From Paenibacillus roseus (GTDB lineage Bacteria > Bacillota > Bacilli > Paenibacillales > Paenibacillaceae), in contig NZ_JAELUP010000016.1 of the NCBI RefSeq assembly GCF_016424485.1, positions 81,031 through 145,030 of the forward strand: a DNA stretch of 64,000 nucleotides. The letters are read 5' to 3'. The notes under the pieces are model-generated. The model saw only the letters and a list, made by a program, of their open reading frames with translations, ran no database searches and was not told where the DNA came from. Positions 23,225 through 36,905 of this stretch are shown in pieces. Position 1 is the first letter of the stretch; every line of letters begins with the position of its first letter. The translations under genes were made by a program, and so were the position numbers.

Positions 23225-23695
23225 ATGCCACGTAAAGGTCCAGTTACAAAGCGGGATGTGCTTCCAGATCCGGTATACAATAGCAAGCTTGTTACGCGTT
23301 TAATCAATCGTATCATGATCGATGGTAAGCGCGGCGTAGCACAAACTATTCTTTATGATGCGTTCAGCCTGATCAAAGAACGTACCGGTAATGAACCAAT
23401 GGAAGTGTTTGAAGTTGCGATTAAAAACATTATGCCTGTGCTTGAAGTTAAAGCTCGCCGTGTCGGCGGTTCTAACTATCAGGTGCCAATCGAGGTTAAG
23501 CCTGAGCGCCGTACTGCGCTTGGTCTCCGCTGGCTCGTGAACTACTCGCGCAACCGCGGTGAAAAAACTATGGTGGAACGTTTGGCTGCTGAAATTATCG
23601 ATGCATCCAACAACACCGGTGCTTCCGTGAAAAAACGTGAAGATACACACAAAATGGCGGATGCGAACAGAGCGTTTGCACATTACCGCTGGTAG
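23225..23695 (+). CDS. rpsG: 30S ribosomal protein S7
   Basis: A 156-residue primary assembly protein of the 30S head that lines the mRNA exit channel. The N-terminal [21 protein letters not shown] segment and the [16 protein letters not shown] beta-hairpin are typical. In many bacteria S7 represses its own operon. ATG follows AAAGGGGG. fusA begins 28 bases after the stop. Confidence 0.97.
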   Translation: MPRKGPVTKRDVLPDPVYNSKLVTRLINRIMIDGKRGVAQTILYDAFSLIKERTGNEPMEVFEVAIKNIMPVLEVKARRVGGSNYQVPIEVKPERRTALGLRWLVNYSRNRGEKTMVERLAAEIIDASNNTGASVKKREDTHKMADANRAFAHYRW

Positions 23696-23723
23696 GATTT
23701 AAAACACGAAAGGAGACAAAATC

Positions 23724-25802
<2,079 letters not shown>

Positions 25803-25904
25803 TTGTTTTGAGACTTTGAAAAGTGAACTTGGCCTGGCATCAGCTTAAACGCTTTTGTCTGGCCCACACATATAATTCCTAACTATTAAGGAGGATTAAG
25901 TTCA

Positions 25905-27095
25905 ATGGCAAAGGCTAAATTTGAACGTAATAAACCGCACGTTAATATCGGTACAATTGGTCACGTTGACCATGGTAAAACTACTCTGACAGCTGCCATC
26001 ACTACCGTTCTTTCTAAAAAATACGGTGGCGCAGCTATCGCTTTTGACCAAATCGATAAAGCACCAGAAGAGCGCGAGCGCGGTATCACAATCTCTACTG
26101 CTCACGTTGAGTACGAAACTCCTAACCGTCACTATGCACACGTTGACTGCCCAGGTCACGCCGACTACGTTAAAAACATGATCACTGGTGCTGCTCAAAT
26201 GGACGGAGCTATCCTGGTAGTATCCGCTGCTGACGGCCCAATGCCACAAACTCGTGAGCACATCCTGCTGTCCAAGCAAGTAGGTGTTCCTTACATCGTA
26301 GTATTCTTGAACAAATGTGACATGGTTGAAGACGAAGAGCTTCTGGAACTGGTTGAAATGGAAGTTCGCGACCTGCTGAACGAATATGAGTTCCCAGGCG
26401 ATGACACTCCAATCATCCGTGGCGCTGCTCGTGAAGCGCTGCAAAACCCAGAAGGCCCTTGGGCTGAGAAAATCGTTGAATTGTTCGAGCAAGTTGACCA
26501 ATACATCCCAACTCCTGAGCGCGACACTGACAAGCCTTTCTTGATGCCAGTTGAGGACGTGTTCACAATCACTGGTCGTGGTACAGTTGCTACTGGCCGC
26601 GTTGAGCGTGGTACTGTTAAAGTCGGTGACGAGGTTGAAATCGTTGGTCTGGCTGAAGAAGCTCGCAAATCCGTATGTACTGGCGTAGAGATGTTCCGCA
26701 AATTGCTGGATTCCGCTCAAGCTGGTGACAACATCGGTGCATTGCTTCGTGGTGTTGAGCGTAAAGACATCGAGCGTGGTCAAGTAATCTCCAAACCAGG
26801 TTCCGTTAAACCACACACTAACTTTACTGCTCAAATCTACGTTCTGACTAAAGAAGAGGGTGGCCGTCACAAGCCTTTCTTCACAGGATACCGTCCACAG
26901 TTCTACTTCCGTACAACTGACGTAACTGGTATCATCAACCTGCCAGAAGGTAGCGAAATGGTAATGCCTGGTGATAACATCACTGTTACTGTTGAGCTGA
27001 TCGCTCCAATCGCTATCGAAGAAGGTACTCGCTTCGCGATCCGCGAAGGCGGCCGTACTGTAGGCGCTGGCGCTGTTGCTTCCATTCAAAAATAA
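25905..27095 (+). CDS. tuf: elongation factor Tu
   Basis: Delivers aminoacyl-tRNA to the ribosome; 396 residues. G1 is GHVDHGKTT (about 19-27), G2 RGITI, G3 DCPGHADY and G4 NKCD. Domains II and III are complete and end in [11 protein letters not shown]. It has the most biased codons in the window. AAGGAGG lies before ATG 25905. A strong terminator follows, closing the str operon. Confidence 0.98.
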   Translation: MAKAKFERNKPHVNIGTIGHVDHGKTTLTAAITTVLSKKYGGAAIAFDQIDKAPEERERGITISTAHVEYETPNRHYAHVDCPGHADYVKNMITGAAQMDGAILVVSAADGPMPQTREHILLSKQVGVPYIVVFLNKCDMVEDEELLELVEMEVRDLLNEYEFPGDDTPIIRGAAREALQNPEGPWAEKIVELFEQVDQYIPTPERDTDKPFLMPVEDVFTITGRGTVATGRVERGTVKVGDEVEIVGLAEEARKSVCTGVEMFRKLLDSAQAGDNIGALLRGVERKDIERGQVISKPGSVKPHTNFTAQIYVLTKEEGGRHKPFFTGYRPQFYFRTTDVTGIINLPEGSEMVMPGDNITVTVELIAPIAIEEGTRFAIREGGRTVGAGAVASIQK

Positions 27096-27128
27096 GTCAT
27101 CCGCAGTATAAGCTGCGCTGACGTTAAA

Positions 27129-27163
27129 GAGAGCCTCCCTCTTTCGGGGAGGCTCTTTTTTTT
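27129..27163 (+). terminator. terminator after tuf
   Basis: AGAGCCTCCC and GGGAGGCTCT arms with a short loop followed by a run of eight T residues: a strong intrinsic terminator. Confidence 0.9.
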
Positions 27164-27332
27164 AAAAACTTAAGATAGATGTTTGGTATGCATTCTATTC
27201 ATGATGAAATGGACAATGTCGAAAAAATGTTGTTGGATTATATGATGGGAGCTGTGCTGGCGTTAACTCTATTTTCAGAATCATAATGTTACTGTTGGTT
27301 CTGATCATCAGGTGTACAAAAAGGAAGTATAA

Positions 27333-27654
27333 ATGAAGAAAATTATCCCGATGATGGTAACGCTGACCGTCTTATTGTTTTTGCGGCAGGATGTTCAAAT
27401 TCCGTTAGCGACTTCAAAACACTAAAAGTTGAAAGTCTGGATTTGTTCAAGGGAGAGGCAGTGAAGTTCAATCCTTTTCTGGGACAGCTGTCAGGAGGGC
27501 TCAGGCTAGAATATACAGGGTTCAAACCTGGTATGAAGATAGAATATTCGAAGTGTGGGAAAACGGCGCGAAAAAAGCAAATAAGGGCGGAATAAGCTTT
27601 CCTCATGCTAGAGGTCAAGCTCATTCTGGTTTTGAGCCGCATTTTAAACATTAA
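27333..27654 (+). pseudogene. frameshifted lipoprotein remnant
   Basis: AAGGAAG precedes ATG 27333, which encodes a start like MKKIIPMMVTLTVLLF. At a T-rich run near 27378-27384 the reading jumps frame to FAAGCSNSVSDFKTLK, which supplies a lipobox cysteine. Near 27535 a second shift leads into EDRIFEVWENGAKKANKGG, ending at the TAA of 27652. Joined, the three frames give about 105 residues of a small lipoprotein with no recognised family. It is AT-richer than its neighbours. The gap 27164-27332 before it holds only a 35-codon open frame at 27179 without a ribosome site. Confidence 0.6.
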
Positions 27655-27696
27655 ATATCTTGCAAACTGCTTCTATAATAAAAGTATGAAATCTTG

Positions 27697-27725
27697 TTGC
27701 AATCGCCCGGACTTTTTTGTATAAT
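27697..27725 (+). promoter_or_regulatory. promoter of the S10 operon
   Basis: TTGCAA (27697-27702), 17-base spacer, TATAAT (27720-27725). It is the only good candidate between the tuf terminator and rpsJ and would drive the long S10-spc-alpha transcript. Confidence 0.7.
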
Positions 27726-27744
27726 AGTGAACGTTGGTCTGTGA

Positions 27745-28170
<426 letters not shown>

Positions 28171-28204
28171 TAGAACGGATTAGCAAAGGAAAAGAGGTGT
28201 CAAC

Positions 28205-28828
28205 ATGAAAGGTATCTTAGGTAAAAAGCTTGGGATGACGCAAGTATTTACTGCTGAGGGTAACGTAATACCTGTTACCGTTATCGAAGCTGGTCCTTGC
28301 GTAGTTCTTCAAAAGAAAGACCTAGAAAATGATGGCTATGAAGCAATTCAGCTTGGCTTTGCCGATAAAAAAGAAAGCAGAGCAAACAAGCCTGAAACTG
28401 GCCATGCCCAAAAAGCCAATACGGCTCCTAAGCGCTACATTCGTGAATTCCGCGGTGTTAACATCGGTGAATACGAACTGGGTGCAGAGGTAAAGGCTGA
28501 CTTGTTCACTGCTGGAGAATTCGTTGACGTAACGGGTATTTCCAAAGGTAAAGGTTTTGCAGGCGTTATTAAACGTTGGGGACAAAGCACGGGTCCTATG
28601 TCTCACGGTTCCCGTTACCATCGCGGACCAGGTTCCATGGGTTCCATCCAGGCGAACCGCGTACCAAAAGGTAAACGTCTTCCAGGTCATATGGGTACAG
28701 ACACAATCACAATTCAAAATCTTGAAATTGTACGTGTCGATGCTGAGCGTAACGTATTGCTCGTTAAAGGCTCCATTCCAGGACCTAAAAATAGCTTTGT
28801 TCGCGTGAAATCTGCGGTGAAGAAATAA
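28205..28828 (+). CDS. rplC: 50S ribosomal protein L3
   Basis: A 207-residue early-assembly protein whose long internal loop reaches the peptidyl-transferase centre. The [12 protein letters not shown] start, [11 protein letters not shown] and [23 protein letters not shown] loop (here [11 protein letters not shown]) are present. No odd features are seen in the loop where linezolid or tiamulin changes occur. AAGAGGTG precedes the ATG. rplD follows after 27 bases. Confidence 0.97.
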   Translation: MKGILGKKLGMTQVFTAEGNVIPVTVIEAGPCVVLQKKDLENDGYEAIQLGFADKKESRANKPETGHAQKANTAPKRYIREFRGVNIGEYELGAEVKADLFTAGEFVDVTGISKGKGFAGVIKRWGQSTGPMSHGSRYHRGPGSMGSIQANRVPKGKRLPGHMGTDTITIQNLEIVRVDAERNVLLVKGSIPGPKNSFVRVKSAVKK

Positions 28829-28855
28829 AGCCTTATAAGAAAGGAGGAACATCTC

Positions 28856-29479
28856 GTGCCAAAAGTAGCAGTATTTAATGTGAGCGGCTCCCAAGTAGAA
28901 GAAATCGAATTGTCCGATAGCGTATTTGGAATCGAGCCTAACGTTCACGTATTGCATAGTGCTGTTGTTCTGCAACAAGCTGCAGAGCGTCAAGGAACAC
29001 ACAAGACTAAAGGTCGCTCCGAAGTTCGCGGTGGCGGTCGCAAGCCTTGGAAACAAAAAGGAACCGGACGTGCTCGTCAAGGTAGCATTCGCTCCCCGCA
29101 ATGGGTTGGCGGCGGTACAGTATTCGGACCGACTCCGCGTACTTATGGTTTCAAACTGCCTAAGAAAGTTCGCCGTTTGGCTATCAAATCCGCACTTTCT
29201 TCCAAGGTTATCGATAATGAAATCATCGTGTTGGACCAACTCGCTTTGGCTCAACCAAAAACAAAGGAATTTGCTGCTATTCTGAATAACCTGAAAGTTT
29301 CCCGCAAAGCGCTGGTTGTAACTGCAGGTTACGAAGATAATGTAGCATTGTCCGCCCGCAACATCCCTGGTGTGAAGTTTGTAGCTGCAGACGGCATCAA
29401 TGTTCTTGATGTTATGCAATATGACAAGCTGATCATTACCAAGGAAGCGGCTCTAAAAGTTCAGGAGGTGCTTGCATAA
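28856..29479 (+). CDS. rplD: 50S ribosomal protein L4
   Basis: A 207-residue protein whose extended loop ([19 protein letters not shown], about residues 60-80) lines the exit tunnel near the macrolide site. In proteobacteria L4 represses the S10 operon; in this group that is unproven. GTG start at 28856 after AAGGAGG. The TAA overlaps the rplW ATG (TAATG), so the two are coupled. Confidence 0.97.
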   Translation: MPKVAVFNVSGSQVEEIELSDSVFGIEPNVHVLHSAVVLQQAAERQGTHKTKGRSEVRGGGRKPWKQKGTGRARQGSIRSPQWVGGGTVFGPTPRTYGFKLPKKVRRLAIKSALSSKVIDNEIIVLDQLALAQPKTKEFAAILNNLKVSRKALVVTAGYEDNVALSARNIPGVKFVAADGINVLDVMQYDKLIITKEAALKVQEVLA

Positions 29480-29772
29480 TGAGTAGAGATCCACGCGATA
29501 TTATCAAGCGCCCGGTTATTACCGAACGCACAACGGAAATGATGGCTTCCAAGCGTTATGTTTTTGAAGTGGACATTCGTGCCAACAAAACTTCAATTAA
29601 ACAAGCGATCGAAGAAATTTTCAAAGTAAAAGTAGCTAACGTAAACACGTTGCGTGTGCCGGGTAAGCCGAAGCGCCAAGGTCGCCACGCTGGATATACT
29701 TCCGAATGGAAGAAAGCTTTTGTTCAACTGAGCGAAGACAGCAAAGAATTGGAATTCTTTGAATCTGTATAA
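29479..29772 (+). CDS. rplW: 50S ribosomal protein L23
   Basis: A 97-residue protein at the tunnel exit, the docking site for trigger factor and SRP. The start [20 protein letters not shown] and the [15 protein letters not shown] loop are typical. It starts within the rplD stop codon region, and an AGGAGGTG inside rplD serves as ribosome site. rplB follows after 29 bases. Confidence 0.97.
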   Translation: MSRDPRDIIKRPVITERTTEMMASKRYVFEVDIRANKTSIKQAIEEIFKVKVANVNTLRVPGKPKRQGRHAGYTSEWKKAFVQLSEDSKELEFFESV

Positions 29773-29801
29773 TCGAAACGGTATAAGAGGAGGGAATAAA
29801 C

Positions 29802-30632
29802 GTGCCAATCAAGAAGTATAAACCGACTTCTCCTGCTCGCCGTGCGATGTCTGTATCCACATTTGAAGAGATTACGACAAGCACGCCGGAGAAATCGTTG
29901 CTGGCTCCGCTTTTCAAAAAAGCTGGTCGCAACAACCAAGGTAAAATTACAGTTCGTCACCATGGCGGCGGACACAAGCGTAAATACCGCATCATCGATT
30001 TCAAACGTACGAAGGATGGAATCGTTGGTAACGTAGCTACAATCGAGTACGATCCAAACCGTACTTCCAATATCGCTTTGATCCACTATGCAGACGGTGA
30101 GAAACGCTACATCATCGCACCTAAAGGTCTGAAAGTTGGGGACAAAATCATGTCCGGCCCTGGAGCCGACATTAAAGTGGGTAATGCACTGCCAATGGAA
30201 AACATTCCAGTCGGTACAGTTATCCACAACATTGAGCTGAAACCAGGCAAAGGCGGACAATTGGTTCGTGCTGCTGGTACTGAAGCTCAACTTCTGGGTA
30301 AAGAAGACGATTACGCTGTTATTCGTTTGTCCTCCGGTGAGGTTCGCCGCATTCTGAAAGTTTGCCGCGCTACTATCGGTTCCGTAGGTAATGAAGACCA
30401 CGAACTCGTTAAAATTGGTAAAGCTGGTCGTTCCCGTTGGCTCGGCAAGCGTCCTGAAGTTCGCGGGGTTGTAATGAACCCTAACGATCACCCGCACGGT
30501 GGTGGTGAAGGCCGCGCTCCAATCGGACGTAAATCGCCAATGTCTCCTTGGGGCAAACCAACCCTTGGCTACAAAACGCGCAAGAAGAAAAAAGCATCCA
30601 GCCAATACATCGTTCGTCGCCGTACGAAGTAA
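29802..30632 (+). CDS. rplB: 50S ribosomal protein L2
   Basis: A 276-residue protein next to the peptidyl-transferase centre and needed for subunit joining. The conserved C-terminal histidine region [15 protein letters not shown] is intact, as is the central SH3-like RNA-binding part. It starts with GTG at 29802 after GGAGGG. An 82-base spacer separates it from rpsS. Confidence 0.98.
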   Translation: MPIKKYKPTSPARRAMSVSTFEEITTSTPEKSLLAPLFKKAGRNNQGKITVRHHGGGHKRKYRIIDFKRTKDGIVGNVATIEYDPNRTSNIALIHYADGEKRYIIAPKGLKVGDKIMSGPGADIKVGNALPMENIPVGTVIHNIELKPGKGGQLVRAAGTEAQLLGKEDDYAVIRLSSGEVRRILKVCRATIGSVGNEDHELVKIGKAGRSRWLGKRPEVRGVVMNPNDHPHGGGEGRAPIGRKSPMSPWGKPTLGYKTRKKKKASSQYIVRRRTK

Positions 30633-30714
30633 TGACGGCTTAGAAACTAACGGTTGTATTTTGAAAATAATCGCGTAAGCAATTGCGCAAGGTTAGACGA
30701 AGGGAGGAACACAA

Positions 30715-30996
30715 ATGGGTCGCAGCTTGAAGAAAGGTCCGTTTATTGACGGTTACCTGCTGAAAAAAGTCGAGGATTTGAATGAAACCAACAAAAAGGT
30801 TGTCATCAAAACCTGGTCTCGTCGCTCCACCATTTTCCCACAGTTTATTGGTCACACGTTTGCCGTATATGATGGCCGCAAACACGTGCCGGTATATGTA
30901 ACAGAAGATATGGTTGGACACAAGCTTGGTGAGTTCGCACCAACTCGTACGTACAAAGGCCATACCGACGATGATAGAAAAACAGGCAGAAGATAA
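30715..30996 (+). CDS. rpsS: 30S ribosomal protein S19
   Basis: A 93-residue head protein that pairs with S13. It opens with [19 protein letters not shown] and carries the [19 protein letters not shown] and [16 protein letters not shown] motifs. GGGAGG precedes the ATG. Ordinary in length and position in the S10 operon. Confidence 0.98.
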   Translation: MGRSLKKGPFIDGYLLKKVEDLNETNKKVVIKTWSRRSTIFPQFIGHTFAVYDGRKHVPVYVTEDMVGHKLGEFAPTRTYKGHTDDDRKTGRR

Positions 30997-31037
30997 TATC
31001 TGCTTTCGAGTAATTGTACCTGAGAGGAGGTTCAACC

Positions 31038-31373
31038 ATGTCACAAGCTAAAGCAAGTGCCAATTTTGTTCGAATTGCACCACGCAAGGCGCAATTGGTT
31101 GTGGATTTGATCCGCGGCAAGCAAGTTGGCGAAGCAATTTCGATTCTGCGCCATACTCCTAGATCAGCATCGCCGATTGTGGAGAAGCTTCTGAATTCCG
31201 CGATTGCTAACGCAGAGCACAATTTTCAATTGGACGTGAACAAGTTGGTTATTTCGCAGGTTTATGTGAATCAGGGGCCAACTATGAAACGTTTCCGTCC
31301 TCGTGCGATGGGACGCGCAAGCAGAATTAACAAAAGAACCAGCCACATCACTTTGGTGGTATCTGAAAAATAA
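31038..31373 (+). CDS. rplV: 50S ribosomal protein L22
   Basis: A 111-residue protein whose beta-hairpin ([15 protein letters not shown], about residues 82-96) forms the exit-tunnel constriction with L4. ATG 31038 follows GAGGAGG; the in-frame upstream ATG at 31014 lies before that site and is rejected. rpsC follows 13 bases after the stop. Confidence 0.97.
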   Translation: MSQAKASANFVRIAPRKAQLVVDLIRGKQVGEAISILRHTPRSASPIVEKLLNSAIANAEHNFQLDVNKLVISQVYVNQGPTMKRFRPRAMGRASRINKRTSHITLVVSEK

Positions 31374-31386
31374 GGAGGGATAACGT

Positions 31387-32049
31387 GTGGGTCAAAAGGT
31401 AAACCCTGTCGGTCTTCGGATCGGTATCATTCGTGATTGGGAATCGAAATGGTATGCCGGCAAAGACTTTGGTGATCTTTTGCTGGAAGACGTGAAAATT
31501 CGTGAGTACCTGAAGAACAAACTGAAAGACGCTGCAGTTTCCCGCATCGAAATCGAGCGTGCGGCTAATCGCTTGAATGTAACTATTCACACTGCCAAGC
31601 CAGGTATGGTAATTGGTAAGGGTGGATCTGAAGTTGAGAATTTGCGTTCAGAGCTTGCTAAAATCTCTAAGGGCAAAAAGGTACACATCAATATCTCTGA
31701 AATCAAGCAATCGGATCTTGACGCTATTCTTGTCGCTGAAAGCATCGCTCAACAGCTTGAGCGTCGTACATCTTTCCGTCGTGCATTGAAACAAGCGATT
31801 CAACGTTCCATGCGTGCTGGCGCTAAAGGAATCAAGACATCGGTTAGCGGTCGTCTTGGCGGCGCTGAGATCGCTCGTACTGAAGGATATAGCGAAGGAA
31901 CGGTTCCGCTGCATACGCTGCGTGCCGATATTGACTACGGAACAGCAGAAGCTCATACGACTTACGGCCGTATCGGTGTAAAAGTATGGATCTACCGTGG
32001 CGAAGTCCTTCCAACGAAGAAGAAAGCTCCCCAGGAAGGAGGCAACTAA
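31387..32049 (+). CDS. rpsC: 30S ribosomal protein S3
   Basis: A 220-residue protein at the mRNA entry, part of the ribosomal helicase. It has the N-terminal [20 protein letters not shown], a KH domain with the GKGGSE loop (about residues 78-83) and the C-terminal [12 protein letters not shown] and [14 protein letters not shown] motifs. GTG 31387 is the start, after AAGGAGGG. rplP starts 2 bases after the stop. Confidence 0.97.
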   Translation: MGQKVNPVGLRIGIIRDWESKWYAGKDFGDLLLEDVKIREYLKNKLKDAAVSRIEIERAANRLNVTIHTAKPGMVIGKGGSEVENLRSELAKISKGKKVHINISEIKQSDLDAILVAESIAQQLERRTSFRRALKQAIQRSMRAGAKGIKTSVSGRLGGAEIARTEGYSEGTVPLHTLRADIDYGTAEAHTTYGRIGVKVWIYRGEVLPTKKKAPQEGGN

Positions 32050-32051
32050 TC

Positions 32052-32486
32052 ATGTTGGTGCCTAAACGCGTCAAACACCGCAAGGAACATCGCGGTAACA
32101 TGAAAGGCCGTGCTAAAGGCGGCACAGAAGTACACTTTGGTGAATTCGGTCTGCAAGCTCTTGAGCCTGCTTGGATTACGAACCGTCAAATCGAGGCAGC
32201 CCGTATTGCGATGACTCGTTATATCAAACGGGGCGGTAAAGTATGGATCAAAATTTTCCCTGCCAAGCCGATTACGCAAAAGCCGCTTGAGGTACGGATG
32301 GGTAGCGGTAAAGGTAACGTGGAGAAATGGGTAGCGGTTGTAAAACCGGGCAAAGTGCTATTTGAACTTGCTGGTGTTCCGGAAGAAATCGCACGTGAAG
32401 CAATGCGCCTCGCATCCCACAAGCTCCCGATCAAAACGAAGTTTGTGAAACGCGAAGAAGTGGGTGGTGAAGCAAATGAAAGCTAG
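32052..32486 (+). CDS. rplP: 50S ribosomal protein L16
   Basis: A 144-residue protein near the A site that positions t[18 protein letters not shown] at the start and [21 protein letters not shown] residues (GGTEVHFG here) are characteristic. AGGAGG from the end of rpsC serves as its ribosome site. Its 3' end overlaps rpmC by 11 bases, so coupling is likely. Confidence 0.97.
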   Translation: MLVPKRVKHRKEHRGNMKGRAKGGTEVHFGEFGLQALEPAWITNRQIEAARIAMTRYIKRGGKVWIKIFPAKPITQKPLEVRMGSGKGNVEKWVAVVKPGKVLFELAGVPEEIAREAMRLASHKLPIKTKFVKREEVGGEANES

Positions 32487-32676
32487 TGAATTTCGCAACC
32501 TGACATCTGCTGAGATTGAACAGAAAGTCGCCGGTTTTAAGGAAGAGCTGTTCAACCTTCGTTTTCAATTGGCTACCGGCCAATTGGATAACCCAACTCG
32601 GATCCGTGATGTGCGGAAGGAAATAGCTCGTGCTAAAACCGTATTGCGTGAGAGAGAACTGGGAATCAGCAGCTAA
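32476..32676 (+). CDS. rpmC: 50S ribosomal protein L29
   Basis: A 66-residue helical hairpin protein at the tunnel exit next to L23. It has [18 protein letters not shown] and [16 protein letters not shown] motifs. The ATG at 32476 is chosen over GTG 32464 because GGGTGGTG (inside rplP) is spaced for it and family members start MKA. It overlaps the end of rplP. Confidence 0.95.
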   Translation: MKASEFRNLTSAEIEQKVAGFKEELFNLRFQLATGQLDNPTRIRDVRKEIARAKTVLRERELGISS

Positions 32677-32752
32677 TTAATAGATCATAAGACCTTTAAC
32701 CTGAATTAGAAGCCTAAAGCCAGTATGCTTGGCTGAAGGAAGGAGGAAGAAC

Positions 32753-33019
32753 ATGAGCGAAGAGCGTAATGCCCGCAAAGTTCAAATCGGTAAAGTCGTA
32801 AGCGATAAAATGGACAAAACGATTGTTGTTGCTGTAGAAACCTACAAAAAACATAATCTGTACCATAAGCGCATTAAATACACAAAGAAATTCAAGGCGC
32901 ATGACGAAAACAACCAGGCTAAAATTGGTGATACCGTTAAAATCATGGAGACTCGTCCGCTTTCCAAGGACAAACGTTGGAGATTGGTTGAAGTCGTAGA
33001 AGTTGCGGTTGTCCTTTAA
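32753..33019 (+). CDS. rpsQ: 30S ribosomal protein S17
   Basis: An 88-residue OB-fold protein binding the 5' and central 16S domains early in assembly. [19 protein letters not shown] and the [15 protein letters not shown] segment are typical. ATG 32753 follows AAGGAGGAAG; an in-frame ATG at 32729 lies before that site. Ordinary position after rpmC. Confidence 0.96.
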   Translation: MSEERNARKVQIGKVVSDKMDKTIVVAVETYKKHNLYHKRIKYTKKFKAHDENNQAKIGDTVKIMETRPLSKDKRWRLVEVVEVAVVL

Positions 33020-33104
33020 GCTTAAAGGTAGAGCGAGTGCGGCATAAGTGCCGGGGCGTTGAACCAGATTTCATATAGCAATGTTTGAAAGGAGGACGCA
33101 GTAA

Positions 33105-33473
33105 ATGATTCAACCATTTACACGTTTAGCTGTTGCAGACAACTCTGGAGCAAAAGAGTTGATGTGTATTCGTGTGTTAGGCGGCACAGGACGTCGTGCA
33201 GCACACATCGGTGATTTGATTGTTTGTTCTGTCAAACAAGCAACACCAGGCGGCGTTGTCAAAAAGGGTGACGTTGTAAAAGCAGTAATCGTTCGTACGA
33301 AGCGTTCGGTTCGTCGTAAAGACGGTTCTTACATCGCATTTGACGAAAACGCAGCGGTTATCGTTAAGGAAGACAAGAGCCCGCGCGGTACCCGTATTTT
33401 TGGACCAGTTGCCCGTGAGCTTCGCGACCGCGATTTCATGAAAATCGTATCGCTGGCACCGGAAGTTATCTAA
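33105..33473 (+). CDS. rplN: 50S ribosomal protein L14
   Basis: A 122-residue beta-barrel protein on the subunit interface (bridges B5 and B8), and the binding site of the silencing factor RsfS. It opens with [19 protein letters not shown] and contains [27 protein letters not shown] precedes the ATG. Ordinary in size. Confidence 0.98.
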   Translation: MIQPFTRLAVADNSGAKELMCIRVLGGTGRRAAHIGDLIVCSVKQATPGGVVKKGDVVKAVIVRTKRSVRRKDGSYIAFDENAAVIVKEDKSPRGTRIFGPVARELRDRDFMKIVSLAPEVI

Positions 33474-33555
33474 TAACCATCCCAGGCAGTTAAGCAAAGC
33501 GTGGCCAGGGGTAACGTAATTGCCTTAACGCTTAAGTGAGCAGGAGGTGTAACAA

Positions 33556-33909
33556 ATGCCAAGGCTGAAAAAAGTGCTGGAATCCCATAACAACAAACTG
33601 CATGTGAAAAAGGATGACAATGTCATCGTAATCACAGGTAAAGATAAAGGCAAAAAAGGCCGGGTTATCGCAGCATATCCACGTGAAAACCGCGTTCTGA
33701 TCGAAGGCGTAAATATCGTGAAAAAGCATTCCCGTCCATCGCAGCAAAATCCGCAGGGCGGAATCATCGAGCAAGAAGCTCCGATCCATGTTTCGAACGT
33801 CATGCTTGTTGATCCTAAGAGCGGAAAACCGACTCGTGTCGGCTACAAAGTGCTTGATAACGGCAAAAAAGTTCGGATCGCTCGTAAATCCGGCGAGGTT
33901 ATCGACTAA
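33556..33909 (+). CDS. rplX: 50S ribosomal protein L24
   Basis: A 117-residue KOW-domain protein that starts 50S assembly and sits near the tunnel exit. The KOW motif is [16 protein letters not shown] near residues 22-37. The N-terminus is slightly longer than in Bacillus ([13 protein letters not shown]). AGGAGGTG precedes ATG 33556. Confidence 0.97.
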   Translation: MPRLKKVLESHNNKLHVKKDDNVIVITGKDKGKKGRVIAAYPRENRVLIEGVNIVKKHSRPSQQNPQGGIIEQEAPIHVSNVMLVDPKSGKPTRVGYKVLDNGKKVRIARKSGEVID

Positions 33910-33940
33910 TTTAGTGTGACGGAAAGGAGGTCCATGACTC

Positions 33941-34483
33941 ATGGCTGTAAGAATGAAAGATCGTTTTCTGAATGAAATTACTCCATCTCTGATGCAAAAA
34001 TTCAACTACGCTTCGGTTATGCAAGTACCGAAAGTAGAGAAGATTGTTATCAACATGGGGGTAGGTGAAGCTGTCTCCAACTCCAAAGTTCTTGATGTTG
34101 CGGTTGAAGAGCTTCGTTTGATTTCCGGTCAAAAGCCGGTTGTAACACGTGCGAAGAAATCCATTGCAGGATTTAAGCTTCGTGAGAATATGCCTATCGG
34201 GGTTAAAGTAACACTGCGCGGTGAGCGTATGTACTACTTCCTTGACAAACTGTTCAACGTATCTCTGCCGCGCGTTCGTGACTTCCGCGGAATTTCAAAT
34301 AAAGCTTTTGATGGCCGTGGTAACTACACGCTTGGTCTGAAAGAGCAATTGATCTTCCCGGAAATCGAGTACGATAAAGTGGATAAAGTACGCGGGATGG
34401 ACGTCGTCATCGTCACGACGGCAAAAACGGACGAAGAAGCTCGTGAGCTGCTGACCCAATTGGGCATGCCGTTTGCGAAGTAA
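33941..34483 (+). CDS. rplE: 50S ribosomal protein L5
   Basis: A 180-residue protein of the central protuberance that binds 5S rRNA and makes bridge B1b. The [11 protein letters not shown] and [15 protein letters not shown] motifs and the C-terminal [15 protein letters not shown] segment are as in the family. AAAGGAGG before ATG 33941. Confidence 0.98.
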   Translation: MAVRMKDRFLNEITPSLMQKFNYASVMQVPKVEKIVINMGVGEAVSNSKVLDVAVEELRLISGQKPVVTRAKKSIAGFKLRENMPIGVKVTLRGERMYYFLDKLFNVSLPRVRDFRGISNKAFDGRGNYTLGLKEQLIFPEIEYDKVDKVRGMDVVIVTTAKTDEEARELLTQLGMPFAK

Positions 34484-34506
34484 TCCACAGGAGGTGCAAT
34501 TACCAA

Positions 34507-34692
34507 GTGGCAAAAACTTCGATGAAAGTAAAGCAGCAACGTACGCCTAAGTTTAAAGTACGCGCTTATACGCGTTGTGAACGTTGCGGCCGTCCGCACT
34601 CCGTTTTGCAAAAGTTTAAAATCTGCCGGATTTGTTTCCGTGAATTAGCATACAAAGGCCAGATTCCTGGCGTCAAAAAAGCAAGCTGGTAA
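34507..34692 (+). CDS. rpsZ: 30S ribosomal protein S14, type Z
   Basis: The short 61-residue zinc form of S14, with Cys24, Cys27, Cys40 and Cys43 and the C-terminal [18 protein letters not shown]. It lies in the usual spc-operon place after rplE. It starts with GTG at 34507 after GGAGGTG. A long zinc-free paralogue, if present, is outside the window. Confidence 0.96.
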   Translation: MAKTSMKVKQQRTPKFKVRAYTRCERCGRPHSVLQKFKICRICFRELAYKGQIPGVKKASW

Positions 34693-34723
34693 TCAGCCTA
34701 GTTCGGGAAGGAGGTTTACAAGA

Positions 34724-35122
<399 letters not shown>

Positions 35123-35151
35123 TTTAGATTCACACGATTGGAGGTGTAACA

Positions 35152-35694
35152 ATGTCCCGTATTGGTCGTAAAGCTATCCAAGTGCCTGCTGGCGTGAACA
35201 TTACCTTGGATAACACATTAATTACTGTTAAAGGACCAAAAGGTACGCTTTCCCGTGAACTTCACAAAGATATGAAAGTTATCGTTGCGGAGAACGAAAT
35301 TTCCGTGGAGCGTCCTTCTGATCATAAATTGCACCGTTCCCTGCACGGTACAACACGTAGTGTTGTTGCCAACATGGTTAGCGGCGTAACTGAAGGTTTT
35401 CAGAAAACATTGGAGCTTGTTGGCGTTGGTTACCGCGCTAGCAAAACCGGCGAAAAGGTTGTTCTTAACGTTGGTTATTCCCACCCGGTTGAAATTACAC
35501 CCGAATCCGGTATCGAATTCGAAGTTCCTTCTAATACGAAAATTATCGTAAAAGGAATCGACAAAGAACTGGTCGGCGCATTTGCTGCAAAAATTCGCGC
35601 TGTACGTGAGCCTGAGCCTTACAAAGGCAAAGGGATCAAATATGAAGGCGAACGCATCCTTCGCAAGGAAGGTAAAGCCGGTAAGAAGAAGTAA
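35152..35694 (+). CDS. rplF: 50S ribosomal protein L6
   Basis: A 180-residue two-domain protein close to the sarcin-ricin loop and L7/L12 stalk base. [14 protein letters not shown] at the start and the C-terminal signature [14 protein letters not shown] are present. GGAGGTG precedes ATG 35152. No unusual features. Confidence 0.98.
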   Translation: MSRIGRKAIQVPAGVNITLDNTLITVKGPKGTLSRELHKDMKVIVAENEISVERPSDHKLHRSLHGTTRSVVANMVSGVTEGFQKTLELVGVGYRASKTGEKVVLNVGYSHPVEITPESGIEFEVPSNTKIIVKGIDKELVGAFAAKIRAVREPEPYKGKGIKYEGERILRKEGKAGKKK

Positions 35695-35756
35695 GCCGCT
35701 TGTAAAAGCAGCTTAACTCTTATATCGGTAAGGTAGATGAAGGGAGTGAACCTCGA

Positions 35757-36122
35757 ATGATTACTAAAGGCGATAAGAATAAAGCCCGTTTGAAAAGACA
35801 CCTGCGTGTCCGTAAAAAAATCAATGGAACGGTTGAACGTCCACGTTTGTCCGTATTCCGTTCCTCTAAACATGTATATGTTCAATTGATTGATGACGTT
35901 AACGGCGTGACTCTGGCTGCCGCTTCTACGCAAGATAAAGAGCTGAAAGATTTGGCTAACGGCGGTAACAAAGAAGCAGCCCGCAAGGTTGGGACTTTGA
36001 TTGCTGAGCGTGCGAAAGCAAAAGGCGTAACTAAAGTGGTTTTTGACCGCGGCGGATACTTGTATCACGGAAGAATTCAGGAACTGGCTGACGCAGCTCG
36101 TGAAGCTGGTCTCGAATTCTAA
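35757..36122 (+). CDS. rplR: 50S ribosomal protein L18
   Basis: A 121-residue 5S rRNA-binding protein. The basic N-terminal [15 protein letters not shown] arm precedes [20 protein letters not shown], and the [26 protein letters not shown] tail shape is typical (split across residues 96-121). AAGGGAG lies before ATG 35757. Confidence 0.97.
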   Translation: MITKGDKNKARLKRHLRVRKKINGTVERPRLSVFRSSKHVYVQLIDDVNGVTLAAASTQDKELKDLANGGNKEAARKVGTLIAERAKAKGVTKVVFDRGGYLYHGRIQELADAAREAGLEF

Positions 36123-36153
36123 TCCGAATTCCCCAATAAGGAGGTAAAACGAC

Positions 36154-36651
36154 TTGCGTGTAGATCCTAATACGTTAGAGCTTACTGAAAAAGTAGTTCA
36201 TATCAACCGCGTTTCTAAAGTTGTAAAAGGCGGACGCCGTTTCAGCTTTAGTGCGCTTGTAGTTGTGGGTGACGGCAAAGGTTGGGTTGGCGCAGGGATC
36301 GGTAAAGCATCCGAGGTTCCAGATGCGATTCGCAAAGGTATTGACGATGCGAAGAAAAACCTGATCCACGTTCCGATTGTTGGAACAACAATCCCTCACC
36401 TTGTGCTGGGTCACTTTGGCGCTGGCGAAGTGCTTCTGAAGCCAGCATCTGAAGGTACCGGAGTTATCGCGGGCGGTCCTGTACGTGCAGTTCTTGAACT
36501 GGCGGGCGTAGGCGACATCCTGACAAAATCTCTTGGTTCTTCTAACTCCATCAATATGGTCAACGCTACGCTCGAAGGACTTTCCCGTCTGAAGCGTGCG
36601 GAAGACGTAGCAAAATTGCGCGGAAAAACCGTTCAAGAGCTATTAGGTTAA
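36154..36651 (+). CDS. rpsE: 30S ribosomal protein S5
   Basis: A 165-residue protein with a dsRBD-like N-terminal domain and a C-terminal domain, involved in decoding accuracy and mRNA unwinding. The loop [15 protein letters not shown] (about residues 21-35), where spectinomycin changes occur, is normal. [18 protein letters not shown] is intact. It starts with TTG at 36154 after AAGGAGG. rpmD follows after 13 bases. Confidence 0.96.
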   Translation: MRVDPNTLELTEKVVHINRVSKVVKGGRRFSFSALVVVGDGKGWVGAGIGKASEVPDAIRKGIDDAKKNLIHVPIVGTTIPHLVLGHFGAGEVLLKPASEGTGVIAGGPVRAVLELAGVGDILTKSLGSSNSINMVNATLEGLSRLKRAEDVAKLRGKTVQELLG

Positions 36652-36664
36652 GGAGGGGGATAAC

Positions 36665-36850
36665 ATGGCAAACTTGCAAATTACCCTCGTTCGCAGCCTG
36701 ATTGGCCGTAACGAGAAGCAGCGCGCAACTGTTCAAGCGCTTGGCTTGCGCAAGCTTCATCAATCGGTTGTTAAACCTGACAATGTAGCGATTCGCGGCA
36801 TGGTCAACCATGTCAGCCATTTGGTTAAAGTAGAAGAAGTTCAAGGCTAA
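36665..36850 (+). CDS. rpmD: 50S ribosomal protein L30
   Basis: A 61-residue small protein with the [20 protein letters not shown] motif. It is typical of the Firmicute spc operon, between rpsE and rplO. AAGGAGGG precedes the ATG. No odd features. Confidence 0.97.
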   Translation: MANLQITLVRSLIGRNEKQRATVQALGLRKLHQSVVKPDNVAIRGMVNHVSHLVKVEEVQG

Positions 36851-36905
36851 TCGCCTGAAATGAAGGCTTTCTGAGCCATAAAGAAATAAGGAGGTGCAAC
36901 GATCG

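Noticed and set aside
25902..27089. A 395-codon open frame on the minus strand
   Set aside because: It mirrors tuf exactly and has no independent coding signal.
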